NCBI GenBank assembly: GCA_013054445.1
Contig: JAAMPI010000164.1
Coordinates: 1 to 57,431 of the forward strand
DNA from: Cudoniella acicularis
Lineage: Eukaryota; Ascomycota; Leotiomycetes; Helotiales; Helotiaceae
Length of the DNA: 57,431 nucleotides
Direction of reading: 5' to 3'
Under the pieces are notes generated by a model. That model was given only the letters and a program-made list of their open reading frames with translations, searched no databases and was not told the DNA's origin. Shown here piece by piece: positions 21,196 through 31,450 of the stretch (its first letter is position 1; every line of letters starts with the position of its first letter). Made by a program: the position numbers and the translations under genes.

Positions 21196-23018
21196 AGAAA
21201 TTAAATAGAATGCATCCCAAGTGCTAGGACTATAGGAGGCTATGTTTCTTTTTCAGTAGTGGGTCGATAAGTGAAGTTATGAGTTGGTCCTTCGGGGAGG
21301 CGTTTAAAGCAAATATTTGTATTGTATTTATAGATAGCGCTTCATGATATTGCTTGATTAAGCATTATTATTCTCTTGAAAACAACGCTAACCTAATCTG
21401 ATGTGAATGCATATAACCATGTTCCATAGGAGGGATTCAGATGGCAGTTCTATCACATGCAAGGAACATTACATGTTGACTTTGAAAGTGGTCTTAGACT
21501 TCTACGAGAGAAGTGTAGTCAGCCCTTTCGACTCTCTAAAAGGGCGTTTAAAAGGACGTTTAAAACGAAATAAGGTAACATCAATGTTAAGAAGTGTGCT
21601 TGTGCAAAATAGTGACAAGACTACACAAACTAAACTTCAGTGTTTGGTAGATAATAAGAACTTCAGAAATTAATTCTTCTGAACACATTTTAATTACATT
21701 TACAGAGGAAAACTAGTATACCTCAATGAAAAGGTTCGTGTATTAAATATAACAGCCTATCTGATATAGGAATGTTTTTATGACAGTTTCCATTTCCGTC
21801 TCTGGACCTGAGCAGTTGCTGCTTTAGCCTGAGCTATAGGTGAGCAAGCTTAAGCCGAAGGTGAGCATTCCTAAGCAAGGCCTGAGCATACTAAGGCGAC
21901 CCATTTCAGTACCCAAGGGGCCCGTTCTGGCTCCTTTCAGCTCGGGTGTACTTTCCTGCTCTTGTGTCTAGGGGCAGGTCCTATTTTGGCTCTAACAAGG
22001 TTCCCTCCGGAACCTTTTTTTGGATCTGTATTCGCTTATATACACGTGATACTCGTAAGGTTAAGCGGCTTAGCCTCATTTGTTCTATAACGTCTCTTTA
22101 ATGTCTATGAGGTGATTTCGTATAATATAGATTTCGGGATCAATTTACTTATCTTTGCTTAGATCTCTTAGTACTATACTTTATCCGTGTGTTTCTTTCT
22201 CCTCGTTACTGTCCTGCATACGAGATAACGGCTAAGTTGCTCTCTCTGGCTATGGGTTTGGCTCACGCAGAGTAAGGCAGGAGAGGGACAAGCTTATTGG
22301 CTAGATTAACAACATGGGAGATCGCCGGTAGTAAACCTGCTCATGGTGACATTGTGTAGTAGTGATGACATGCCAGGAGGAGTCGCACAAGTGTTCAGTG
22401 GCACTGGGAGATTTATGTAAATCCTGACAAGCCAGGACTTAGCAGAAGCTCCACGAAAGGGGAGACAGATCAGCTAGTAGACGCTCAACGGGGGTGGGGA
22501 CTCCATGCCATATCAATGCCGTGTCTAAGGAGTTACACCAAAGGGCTAGTGGCATTGTGAGATTCATAAATCCCGGTAATACTGAACCACAGTAGTGGCA
22601 CAGTTCACTGACAAAGGGGTATAGGATTAGCTGGGCAGGGGCCCAACTGAGGTGAAGTTATATATGTCACACCAAGCTTTATTGGCACTGAGATATTCAT
22701 GTGAAAGCGCTTGGGGGGTTAGCTTAGATACCGCGTTAAGAGGTAATCACACCATGGAATAGTGATACTAGGGATTCATGCGAAAGGGGTTAGAGGGGGC
22801 AATGCTGCTTAGCCTGTGTGGAGTAGTCACACTGCTCCAGGAGGACTTGGAGATTCAGGCAAATCCTAGCAAGGCAGGATCACTTGATAAGATCATTGGG
22901 CAAACCGAAGTGTGTACATACCCCTTACTATATCATAAGGTTCTAAACTGGGCAGCAGGCTAGAAGCTTCTTCAGCTTCCATAGCGAGGGTCAAAAGAGA
23001 AATATGTAGCGGAATCTC
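21196..23018. other. Accessory intergenic DNA, degenerate repeats, no intact gene
   Basis: Contains scattered CCTGAGC/GAGCA motifs (21810-21910) and a degenerate tandem array (22280-22960, listed separately). No open frame with a recognisable product. Probably old mobile-element sequence. Confidence 0.4.
22280..22960. repeat. Degenerate tandem repeat, units of about 80-150 bp
   Basis: The block GTGGCACTGGGAGATTTATG, followed by AAATCCTGACAAGCCAGGA, recurs in weakened form as TGGCATTGTGAGATTCATAAA (about 22550), TTGGCACTGAGATATTCATG (about 22680), a TAGGGATTCATGCGAAA form (about 22770) and a final CTTGGAGATTCAGGCAAATC with AGCAAGGCAGGAT (about 22846). Most units are followed by a TCACACCA-type junction. 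Boundaries are approximate because the copies are old. Confidence 0.4.
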
Positions 23019-25293
23019 TTATCCAACCAAGGCAACAAAATCATGAGAACTAGAACTAGATACCCCTTTACCGCTCTTCCAGTGTCCAAATGCCTGTTGT
23101 AGGCTGTTATTCACCAACACAACGTCGCAGACGTCCGAGTACCAAGCAGCTGCAGCGTATCGGAGACACGGATTCCCTTTCATATGTACTACAACTGGCA
23201 CGTCAGGATCGAAACGCCCCGAAGTGACGAGACGGCTGCTGATGACAAAATCATCGAGCAAGCACGAATGTGCAGGCCCAAAAGCTTTGCTCGTGGCAGA
23301 TTCTGTGGAGGGCCTTATAAAAGCCATACAGAAAGCGATGTCGGCGTGGATAGGGTTGAGTGATCCAACTCGTCGACCATTGTACCGTATGCATAACACC
23401 ATACGTTCGGGCAATCCGTCCCAATTTGCTTCAATATGCCGAGTGCAGTCTTCTTTTGACCCCGACAATACCACGTTGCTTTCGGTCTCAGGAGTCTCCC
23501 CATCCCAGGTTGAGAACTGTGACGGAATGCCAGTCAGTACAAGGCCTTCCCATGTGCGTGGAACCCCTCCCGAGTCGCAGTCAAGGATGACGAAACGGAA
23601 GATATCCTCAAGAGTTTCGCAATTGTTGACGAGGCTGTTTGCAAGAATCATGCGCTTGCCGACAACTCCCACACATAACTCTTGGTGGCTCAGAGCCCGT
23701 GTACTAAAGTCACCTTTAGGTATCTTCACGTCCATGTTGGCATATAGTGTTGCTATGAGTGATAGAACATCGGTTCTTGTCATGGAAAACAGATTCTTAT
23801 CTGAGCCAGAGTATAGCCCATTCATGCCTTGAAAATGTTTGTTAATCCTGCGCAGGAACTCTGGCGATTGGTATCCCCAGCAGCCAGTGACGGTTTGTAT
23901 TTCGAGTGTGGAGGCGTCAACGACTTGCGAGAAGATTTGGTAATAGTAGCCCATAAAGAAAGCTTGACACACGGTGAAAGGTTCTAGAATTGTTGGCTCG
24001 TTGATAGCAGATTCTGGCATCCTTTCGCGGGATACACTACCGCCTTTGATAAATTCAGCAATACGAAAGAGTGAGTTCGGGTTCTCTCTGCCAAGTACCT
24101 CTGTAAGGCCGCCATTGACCTCCTCGGTGCTGAATATTGCTAGAAGAGAGGCAAGTCTCCATGGGCCGGAGTCTTTTCTACTCTGGTTAGAGATAGAGGT
24201 TCCTTTGTTCCGAAACGTCATGATAAGGTCATTGTGCGTGAAGCCCGAGCCAGTAGACTCGCACGGTCCCAGGTTTACGTGGCTCCCTGCTGTGCTGCCT
24301 AGTTCCCAGGCCACCCGACACCTGTTTGCAGTCTCATGGCTTATCGGAAACGTAGAAAAGGTTTCTTCGGGTTGCGTTAACGAAACCGTGGTAGAGAGTT
24401 CCCGACATGCCATCCTCTGACGAGTATCTGCTACAACACGCCCGTCGCTACAATATAGAGGTGCCTTGTCGTAGACCAAACGACAGTTCGTTTCTCTGGT
24501 CGAAGAGACGCCAAAGTTTTCAATAGTTAAACTCTCGAAACTGAGATGGCATAGACAGGACGCGATGGCAGCGATGTCAGACGATGAAGTCCGAAAAACC
24601 TCAGTTTCTTGAGCGAGTAGCCAGTAAAGAAAGTCAATAACTTCATGAGTCTCGGCGACCGGCATGAAACCTTGCACGACGAGACCTTGCCTCAAGAGAT
24701 CGTCCCGTATCTTTCGGCAGGCAATATTCATCTCTCTGACCTAATTAACTTGATTTAGCCTCCATTTTTAATTGCACAACACTCTTCAGCTTGAATTGAC
24801 TAACCGTTGCTGCCGATCGCCACCCGTTAACTCTTATCTGAACACTTGAGTCGATCAGGTCCTGCACAATACCAATGCCATCTTGAGCTGAGAGCAGACG
24901 CTGGAGAAAAGCTTTGCAGATGTTCCGTACCATAGAAGACGATGCGAATTCGTCAAGGGCGGCCACGATACAAGTCATCATCACAGTCCACTGTGAGGAG
25001 CTGCATAAGAGCCGCTCAACTGGCTGCCCATCGAATCGTTGAGGGCGCCCATTTTCCAGAAGTCTCAAACGACGGCCCCATCGTGCCTGGAACCGCAGTT
25101 TGTCGATGAGACCACGACGGCGTAGAATCCCGAACTCGCTCTCTTCAATCAGGGCCAAGAACTCGGCGTCTCCTTTCTCTGCTGTGATCCAGTTACCAAA
25201 CCGATGCCCAAGCGTGACAAGAGTTGCAATGTCTCCCGCCTCAACTCCGGCAGCAACGAGACTACCTGCCCCAAAAGTCACTTGGAGTGCCAT
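23019..25293 (-). CDS. Large fungal protein of unknown function
   Basis: Two exons: 25293-24805 and 24740-23019 (64-nt intron), 736 aa. The splice joins WRSAATV to REMNIACRKIRDDLL in one frame. The N-terminus MALQVTFGAGSLVAAGVEAGDIATL, then LGHRFGNWITAEKGDAEFLALIEE and the RRRGLIDKLRFQARWGRRLRLLENG stretch have the look of a protein family expanded in Pezizomycotina accessory regions, usually annotated as hypothetical; this is memory, not a search. No signal peptide, no obvious transmembrane region except a weak hydrophobic patch near the N-terminus, and no enzyme motif recognised. It is intact, although it lies between degenerate repeat regions, and its upstream region carries a tandem duplication with hairpins (25408-25626). 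Confidence 0.75.
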
Positions 25294-25407
25294 TACCGGA
25301 TTGTTTCAAGTTGAGATTTGCAGAATTCGAATTGTGTGGGAACGAGACTAGATGAAAGACGAGAGTTAGCATTTTACCCATCTTTCGGGAAGTCAACTGC
25401 GGGGGCT

Positions 25408-25631
25408 CATTATCTGCAAGCGAAATGCAGTTTTCTGGAATCGGGCCATCAAATAGGAGTTGCAGTCTAATGCAACTCCGCCACCGCCCGGCGTTGCAGA
25501 GAGCGCCCACGACCCTGCCCATTATCTGCAACTGAAATGTAGTTTTCTGGAATCTCGCCATCAAATAGGAGTTGCAGTCTAATGCAACTCCGCCACCGCC
25601 CGGCGCTGCAGAGAGTGCCCACGACCGTACA
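25408..25631. repeat. Tandem duplication, period 112 bp, each unit with a 9-bp hairpin
   Basis: Units 25408-25519 and 25520-25631 (clear homology to 25626) are nearly identical. Each contains GGAGTTGCA then GTCTAA then TGCAACTCC, a perfect inverted repeat. Most differences are C/T changes (GCAG/GTAG, GTTGC/GCTGC, GCGCC/GTGCC). It lies 115 bp upstream of the start codon of the large orphan gene. Confidence 0.85.
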
Positions 25632-26476
25632 GAACAGTGTTATTATTAAAGGCTATGGGCAAAGCTGGCTATGAGCAAAGCTAGCTCGGTAACTCAGGCG
25701 ACTGACAGCATTGCTGCTAAGCAAGGGACAGAAATCAAAGACTCTTCCCACCAGGCTCCAAGTAACCCGGCCTCAACAAGCTTCTATGAGAACACACTTT
25801 TATTTCTGATCCTAAATCCAAGGTAAACTGTTTCAGTAGAGGTGTATTAGAACGGGAATAAGTGTTGGAACGATGATGCTGCAGGTTCTAGGGCATCGGC
25901 CCTGTAAGTGCCGGCCCCTACTGTCCCAGCACTAGCACGCCTATTGTCCTAGCACAAAGCCCTCCTATGTACTGGGACAATAATTAAATACTATAATCAA
26001 TGCAACTAGCGTAATAGTCGGCCTAACCGGCACTACTTTTGGGGCCCTTCCCTATAGTCGGCGAAAGCAAAATATCCACTCTTAAATCGCAAGCAAAACC
26101 ATTAAAATTTTATGAAAAGAATATTAATATTTTTCTACTATATAATCTCTTGTGTTTATTAGTATAGTGTATACGGTAATATATTTGGGATCCCTGGTTA
26201 GGGGAAGAGTCTTTTCTAGCTTCTCGTTAAAAGTTATTGATTTTCTAGTGGGACTAGTCTTGGCTGCGCCACGTCGTGAAATGGGGGTGAGCAGACCTGA
26301 GGCTAGCCTGAGCCGAGCCTGAGCAAAGGCGGCGCTGCTCACGTGAGACATTCGGTGAGGAAATACAAACATTCCCGTCATATAGCAATCATTCTGTGAA
26401 GCTTACACAAATCCATTTTGGTTAAAACCTAGGCAACCACACGTGAAACTCAGAAATCTCTCCCAGTCCACCCCCT
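25632..26476. other. Accessory intergenic DNA, repeat-like
   Basis: No gene. Motifs AAAGCTGGCTATGAGCAAAGCTAGCT (split across about 25660-25690) and CCTGAGC-type runs at 26290-26330 resemble those near 21820, suggesting shared old repeats. The ORF at 26124-26381 is unsupported. Confidence 0.35.
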
Positions 26477-28570
26477 TCATTCCCCAACTTGCTTCTTTTT
26501 CTGAATCGGATATTTCCAAGTCTTGAACTCGTCAGCGTGGATGCTTTCCGACACATCAATATCTCCGCCGAATTCCAATAGCGTCTTTAACATATGCCTC
26601 CTGCCATGGACCTTTGCACGTAGCGCTGGATGAGTCTTTTGGTCCGGACTATTTGGTGAAAGCCCCAGTTCCAGCAATACCCTCACCGCTGATTCCTGGC
26701 CGTTTTTGACAACGACCAACAGTATTGCGTTTCTGACATTTGAGATGTAATCAACATAGACTAAATTCAAATCAGCACCGAGACGCACAAGAAATCGGAT
26801 CATAGCGATATTAGGAAGGGCGCCAACTAGAAGATCATGTGCCTAAAGATAATCTGTAGCATCGCCAAATCCGAAAAGAAGCTCCCCGAATTCAAGATGC
26901 CCCCTCTGTACAGCAAGGGTCAATGGACTCTGTACGATACTGAACATGAAGTCATCCTCGCCGTAGTTAATCCTCAGGTTCTCAATAAGTAACCGTATAA
27001 TACTAGCATGACCCCCCACGGCTGCTGGTTGGAGTTCATAACAAGGCTTCCTTAGCTCAAAGCATCTATTTGCGAAATTAGGCGGCGTCCCTAGGGCAAC
27101 CATCAAATTAACCACTTCCAGGTGGCCGTATTTGCAGGCTCTGAGAAGCACGTTGCCTTTTATGTCATCGGGTGTGTCGGGAGCCGTGTTCAAGAAGGCC
27201 AGAATGACCTGTACATGGCCACCACGGCTTGCTGGGTACAGCGAGAACTTAATATATTTAGGCGGCAGTGCGTATTGTGGTTTTAAAAGTGTTCACACAA
27301 TATCAATATGACCTGCAAGAGAGGCAACTTGAAGGGCCGTACTGTGGGAACTCCAGTAACGTCCGTGAATATTGTTATCGAGGTTATTCATAGGTGTTGA
27401 GAAAGCGACTCTAGTCACGTGCTCAGGGGTCGCTACCCGAAGGATTCTAAGGAAGCGGCTGTGATGATTATGCCTTTAGATCCTACGATGCCATTGATCA
27501 TATGGGCCAAGGCATAAAGTTACTACTGTAGTTTATGCGTAGGAAGATGAGCAGGAACCTCGGTAGCATGTGGGCACCGGAAGCCTATATATATATGGGA
27601 CACAGTTCCCACCAAAAGCTGTTCTGTAGACTAGATTAGACCAGACTTGCAATTCACACTCTTTTAGCAACCCAACTTCACTCCTATATATCCTCATCGC
27701 AACAATAGGCCGCATATAGTTTGGATTGTGTACTTGAATTTTCAAGGGATCCGCTCCATGAGCTAGAAGAAGTTCCAATATATCAATGTGACCCCAATAG
27801 GCTACCAATTGCAGTGGTCGACCAAAGTATGGGCTTTCGCAATTGACATGAATTGTGTCTGTGCCTTCAAGTAGATTTCAAACGGTCGATATATTGCTGG
27901 TGATAATGGCAACGCTGAACAACGTCTGTGTTTTCTCATCCACACCTAAGATCTCACGAGGAATATTTCCAGGCCAGCTCAGCTCGAATTTATGGTTCGG
28001 GCTCCAATCTAGGTAATCGGCTGCTATCTCGAAGACTTGGCGATTTCCCTTCTCTCGTTCCAACCCTGATACTGGAATTATCTCATCTAGCGTCTGCAGT
28101 GCTTCTCGTAGCGCTAAAAGGGGATATTCAACAAGGGTGCATTGCATTTGTGCCGCAATGAGAAGTCCCATCAATTGAGGGGACATTTGCGCCGTTTGTG
28201 GTAATAGTTCCAGCTTCTCTTTTTTCGGGGCCCCCATTTATTACCAAGTTAATCGTGGACAGGTCCGTTTCGACTTCTCATAAAGCTGTCCGTCACAGCG
28301 CGGAGAATTGTCTTGCTGAAAAATTCTGACCTTGTTAGCGATCCATTCAATGAAAAGTGTGCTGCTAAACTTACTTACTGTTGACGACATGTGAGCGCAA
28401 GGTCTTTTTCGGACCTATCAATTCCAGGAGTTCGGCGAAAGCATCGTCAAGTAGCTCTAAAAGCAGCACTGGTAGGCCTGTAACTAGAATAATTGTGACA
28501 GCGTTTTGTTTGATTCTAATGGTAGCAAGGAAACGTGAGTTTGGACAATCTCTTTGTTGCTACGAGTTCG
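26477..28570 (-). pseudogene. Ankyrin-repeat protein gene inactivated by RIP-type nonsense mutations
   Basis: The parts at 28237-27878, 27808-27533, 27193-26843 and 26803-26477 lie in one and the same minus-strand frame, separated only by stop codons. Reading through them gives a continuous protein: STV(stop)NLLEGTDTIHVN at about 27879, GHIDIV(stop)TLLK at about 27284 and DYL(stop)AHDLLVG at about 26841. Stops at the first two sites are TGA where CGA would fit, the third TAG where CAG would fit. Further N-terminal coding (VLLLELLDDAFAELLELIGP, then HVVNS) continues to about 28570, through a probable intron at about 28320-28380. Ankyrin units are evident: GHIDILELLLAHGADP, ACKYGHLEVVNLMVALGTPPN, GHASIIRLLIENL, RGHLEFGELL and ESAVRVLLELGLSPN. 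No frameshift is needed for the C-terminal half, which points to point mutation only. Confidence 0.75.
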
Positions 28571-28824
28571 CCTCCCGTTTAGGGATAGAATGAGGTTTGT
28601 GGGACCACAGAGGGAAAGATGTTTCCGATTTGTTCATTTGATGTTCTCGATGAAAACTATCGAGGTTTTGAAATAGAACAAACACAACATATATATTTAG
28701 CACCATGTCGTTGTCTTCGAAGCGGGGCTGACTGTATGCATCTCTGAAACACGTAACCAACACTCGGCCCTAACTTCGTCCGCGACTCATAAGCATGACA
28801 CTATTTTTATCTCTCAGTGAGTAA

Positions 28825-29096
28825 CGAGCCCAACCCCAGTAGTCTGCGCGTACAGGGCATTTTCCAGGCAGATTCAGGCATCGCGAACTCGCTTATAGGC
28901 TTGCCAAAACAAAAGTCTACGAAATCACTTAATAATAATAAGATAATAATAAATAATCACGACTTGATGTCTAGCGCCTAAGAAGTAAATTAACTAAAGT
29001 ATAATTTCATTAATTAATTCTTAAGAATTTGAAATTTTGAAATTTTGAAATATTACTAAAATGCCCTGTACGCGCAGACTAGTGGGACTGGGCTCG
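28825..29096 (+). mobile_element. MITE copy 1, 272 bp, 3-bp TAA target duplication
   Basis: Ends CGAGCCC.. and ..GGGCTCG. The terminal 39 bp at each end are inverted copies with about three mismatches and include GTCTGCGCGTACAGGGCATT and its complement. Flanked by TAA at 28822-28824 and 29097-29099. The interior is AT-rich, with no coding capacity. Terminal repeats plus a 3-bp TWA duplication are the hallmark of PIF/Harbinger-derived MITEs. Copy 2 at 31451-31722 has exactly the same length in the opposite orientation. Confidence 0.85.
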
Positions 29097-29334
29097 TAAA
29101 GACTTATTTGAAATTCAATTACATATTTAAACCCCCAATTTTCTTTACCGCCAAGGCCTCCCACATTCATCGCTCCGAATTCTTGATCACTTGTCAGCCC
29201 AAGCGGCCACGCTTGCCGCATGACAAATCAAGGGGGGTTTGAGTGGGGGGATTCGCATCCGTGACTAAGGACAAGACAACTTCCACTTCTTCCACATCCT
29301 GCTCAACATCAGCCAATTAAGACCGGAACATCCC

Positions 29335-29811
29335 TCAGCTGTCCACATTTCCGATATGTACAGCAGAGGTGCCCGAAACGCTGAATCCTTTCACGGTATG
29401 ACCTTCGGACTCCTGTCCAGGTCCATTTCGATCGCCAATGTGCACCCTCGCAGAGCCCCCAACTTCGAAGTTTTCCACTACATGTCCAAGTCCCCGCGAT
29501 ACTGACGTTCCATCTAAAGTTCCTTGGAGAGCCTGATCTGTCCACCCAACAACGCGTCGCAATAGTACCAGTTCCTCGCTCTCCTTTACTTCTTCAATCT
29601 CAACCCCACCGAGCTCCTTTTCTCGTTGACGCAATAGTTCTTGCTTTGGGCCTGGTGGGAATAGCTCTATCAAATTATCCACGAAGGATCGGACCTCAGA
29701 GATCATGCTGTCAAACCTTTCTTTTGAGTAAAATGCCCACTTCATTTTGTTCAAGGGGTTCCTCTTTCGTTGGCGCTTTTCTGCAATCTCTTTGATAGTA
29801 TTATGAAGCGT
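29335..29811 (-). CDS. HET-s-like HeLo C-terminal part plus two HET-s-related amyloid (HRAM-type) repeats, 5' truncated
   Basis: Begins at a good acceptor (TCTTACCAG, just above 29811) and stays open to 29335, 158 aa. The N-terminal part (EIAEKRQRKRNP, then KWAFYSKERFDSMISEVRSF, then NLIELFPP) matches the last helices of the HeLo death-effector domain, where HET-s-type proteins read KWAxxDxxxFxxLxxxxRxxxDxLxxLFP. After an acidic linker (about 80-95) come two repeats of about 20 residues ending the protein: VVENFEVGGSARVHIGDRNG and TVKGFSVSGTSAVHIGN. The spacing V-x5-G-x-S-x-V-x-I-G-N/D is that of the HET-s prion-forming domain repeats. In known systems these repeats template with a matching motif on a partner NLR and the HeLo domain then kills the cell at the membrane. 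The first 130 or so HeLo residues were not found upstream, so this is likely a truncated remnant. Confidence 0.6.
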   Translation of the reverse strand, partial: TLHNTIKEIAEKRQRKRNPLNKMKWAFYSKERFDSMISEVRSFVDNLIELFPPGPKQELLRQREKELGGVEIEEVKESEELVLLRRVVGWTDQALQGTLDGTSVSRGLGHVVENFEVGGSARVHIGDRNGPGQESEGHTVKGFSVSGTSAVHIGNVDS

Positions 29812-29907
29812 CTGGTAAGATTACTTCAGATCCAAATCAACATCAGCGTTGCAAAGCTTTATTGTTGACCTAGTTGGGTCATTAGTAGCTGTTAAATCGA
29901 TTAACCT

Positions 29908-30276
29908 CTAGTAATGGCAATTACCGGCCCTATGGACCTCGACACTCTGCTCGCGCGCCTCCTGCTTTCGCTTTGCCCATCGCTCGTGCTGCCCGGGCCC
30001 CAACTCTCGTCCGCCCCCCTGGTCCGGATCTGGTTCTGGCAGCACTCCCAGCTGCTCGCGCCGCAGTACCCGTTGCGACTCCTCCTGCTCCTTCGAGCGA
30101 GCGTTGGGTCCCGCGGATGCAAATTTCTCTAGTTGAAGGAGAGGTGGACGGGGGATGGATGGATAAGGAGGGGAATTGGTGGGTTGCTTGGCGAGATAAG
30201 GTGAAATGAGAGGAGGCGTTGTTTTTGCCCTTTGCAGTTGGCTCTGTTTCGTGGGGAAGACTTCTAATGGTGCCAT
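29908..30276 (-). CDS. Small hypothetical protein, basic and charged, low support
   Basis: An intronless 122-residue reading from the ATG at 30276: MAPLEVFPTKQSQLQ at the start, Pro/Ser-rich middle, then LEKFASAGPNARSKEQEESQRVLRREQLGVLPEPDP and a charged helical end GPGQHERWAKRKQEARE. The charged C-terminal half looks like a real, small, conserved fungal protein, but two other frames are also open over the GC-rich part, so the choice is uncertain. It lies just upstream of the HET-s-like remnant on the same strand; no splice in a compatible phase joins the two. No function proposed. Confidence 0.35.
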   Translation of the reverse strand: MAPLEVFPTKQSQLQRAKTTPPLISPYLAKQPTNSPPYPSIPRPPLLQLEKFASAGPNARSKEQEESQRVLRREQLGVLPEPDPDQGGGRELGPGQHERWAKRKQEAREQSVEVHRAGNCHY

Positions 30277-30365
30277 CGTGCAAGTACGCTGTAAGGGCCG
30301 AACGTAGATGTGTCTCCAAGCCAGTCCAACTGCAAGCATCTGATTGTATGGCTTTTATTGTAACC

Positions 30366-30402
30366 GAGAGAGAGAGAGACGGAGGGAGGGAGAGAGAAAT
30401 GA
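30366..30402. repeat. GA-rich simple repeat
   Basis: A purine run of GAGAGA and GGAGGGAG units. Simple sequence upstream of the degenerate tandem array. Confidence 0.75.
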
Positions 30403-30461
30403 AATCGTTTCTATGGATGTGTTGCTACCTCCTTTCGTCACGCCTTGTTCTTTTTAAATGG

Positions 30462-31000
30462 GTGGTTGGAGTTGTGATATTTACTGAACTGTTTTCCTTT
30501 GCTGCACAGAAGTTCACAAGCTGTAAGTTGTTCTACTGTTATTCCGTTTCCCCGATGTGCTCTATTTTCCTTTAGCCAGTGGCTGTTGTTGTAATTTTGC
30601 TGAAGACTTCGGTTTTGTTGTAGAGAAGCTTATAAGTTTTGATATACTTTTGCTGCTATTCCGTTTCCCATTTCCTTTCTGTTGTCGTCTCATTGCAAAT
30701 GTTGTTGTGCTGCTCAGAAAAGTCTTTTGTTTTGCCACTTATAAGTCGTGCCCAAAATTTGATATTCTTTGGTCGCTATCATGTGGCCCGGTTATTCTCT
30801 ATTGCGGTTTTACCAGTGGATGTTGTTGTGATGTTCACAGAGAAGTCTTTTCTTTCTTGTAGAGAAGCTCAGTTGTGGAGTATTTTTCTTCCCTAGTTAT
30901 CTTCTATACTATCGTCGGATATCTGTTTACTTCGTTTATGAATGTTTCATTTTGCTGTAGAAGGTTCATAAGTTATGAGTTATTCTTCTGTTTTTGTCAA
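30462..31000. repeat. Degenerate tandem array, period about 117-126 bp, 4.5 copies
   Basis: Unit starts at 30462, 30579, 30699, 30816 and 30942. Each opens with a GTGG(N)TGTTGTTGT-type block, then a pyrimidine-rich stretch, AGAAG(C/T)TNANAAGTT, and a CTNTTATTCCGTTTCCC-type segment (clearest in units 1 and 2). Later units diverge. The plus-strand ORFs that run through it (Cys/Phe/Leu-rich) are products of the repeat and not genes. Confidence 0.6.
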
Positions 31001-31450
31001 GGTGCGCACGTGCCTGACAGGCGCAAATCATGCAAACTCAAGTGCCCGTGCGATACAGGCTTAGTCTCAAACACTCATTCTCTCCTTTACTCTCTTAGAT
31101 CTTTATACAATAGAATAGCTCTTCAATCACATATTTTACTCTTCACACAAAAGCCGCGATAGTTTTTAACACTATTTTACTCTCTCGTCAGGTATATTTT
31201 GTTTCCCTTGACATGATTAAGATAACCGCACAAAGTGTGAATAATTTTTTAATATTTATGCCGTCTTAAATTCTCATCAAATGTGCCCGCGAGGTAGGTA
31301 AAATGAGCTTAAAAATTCTCAAATATTGTTTATTGAGAATTTTTTTCCTATCGTTGAATGTGTAACAAATCCTTGTTATTTATATTTTGAGCTATTTCGA
31401 AATCCTTCAAATTTGTGAAGCACTCTGCTTTTCTCAAGTAGTCCTATTTA
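31001..31450. other. AT-rich intergenic DNA, nothing recognised
   Basis: Between the tandem array and MITE copy 2. No gene or structured signal seen. Confidence 0.4.

Noticed and set aside
25408..25631. CRISPR-like array
   Set aside because: Only two tandem units, no spacers, in a eukaryotic genome.
29811..29908. Joining the small ORF at 30276-29908 to the HET-s-like exon as one gene
   Set aside because: Available donors and acceptors give the wrong phase or a stop, and the small ORF does not resemble the start of a HeLo domain.
30219..31162. Cys/Phe/Leu-rich plus-strand ORFs that look like membrane proteins
   Set aside because: They run through a degenerate tandem array and change frame with unit length, so the hydrophobic look comes from TTT/CTT-rich repeat DNA.
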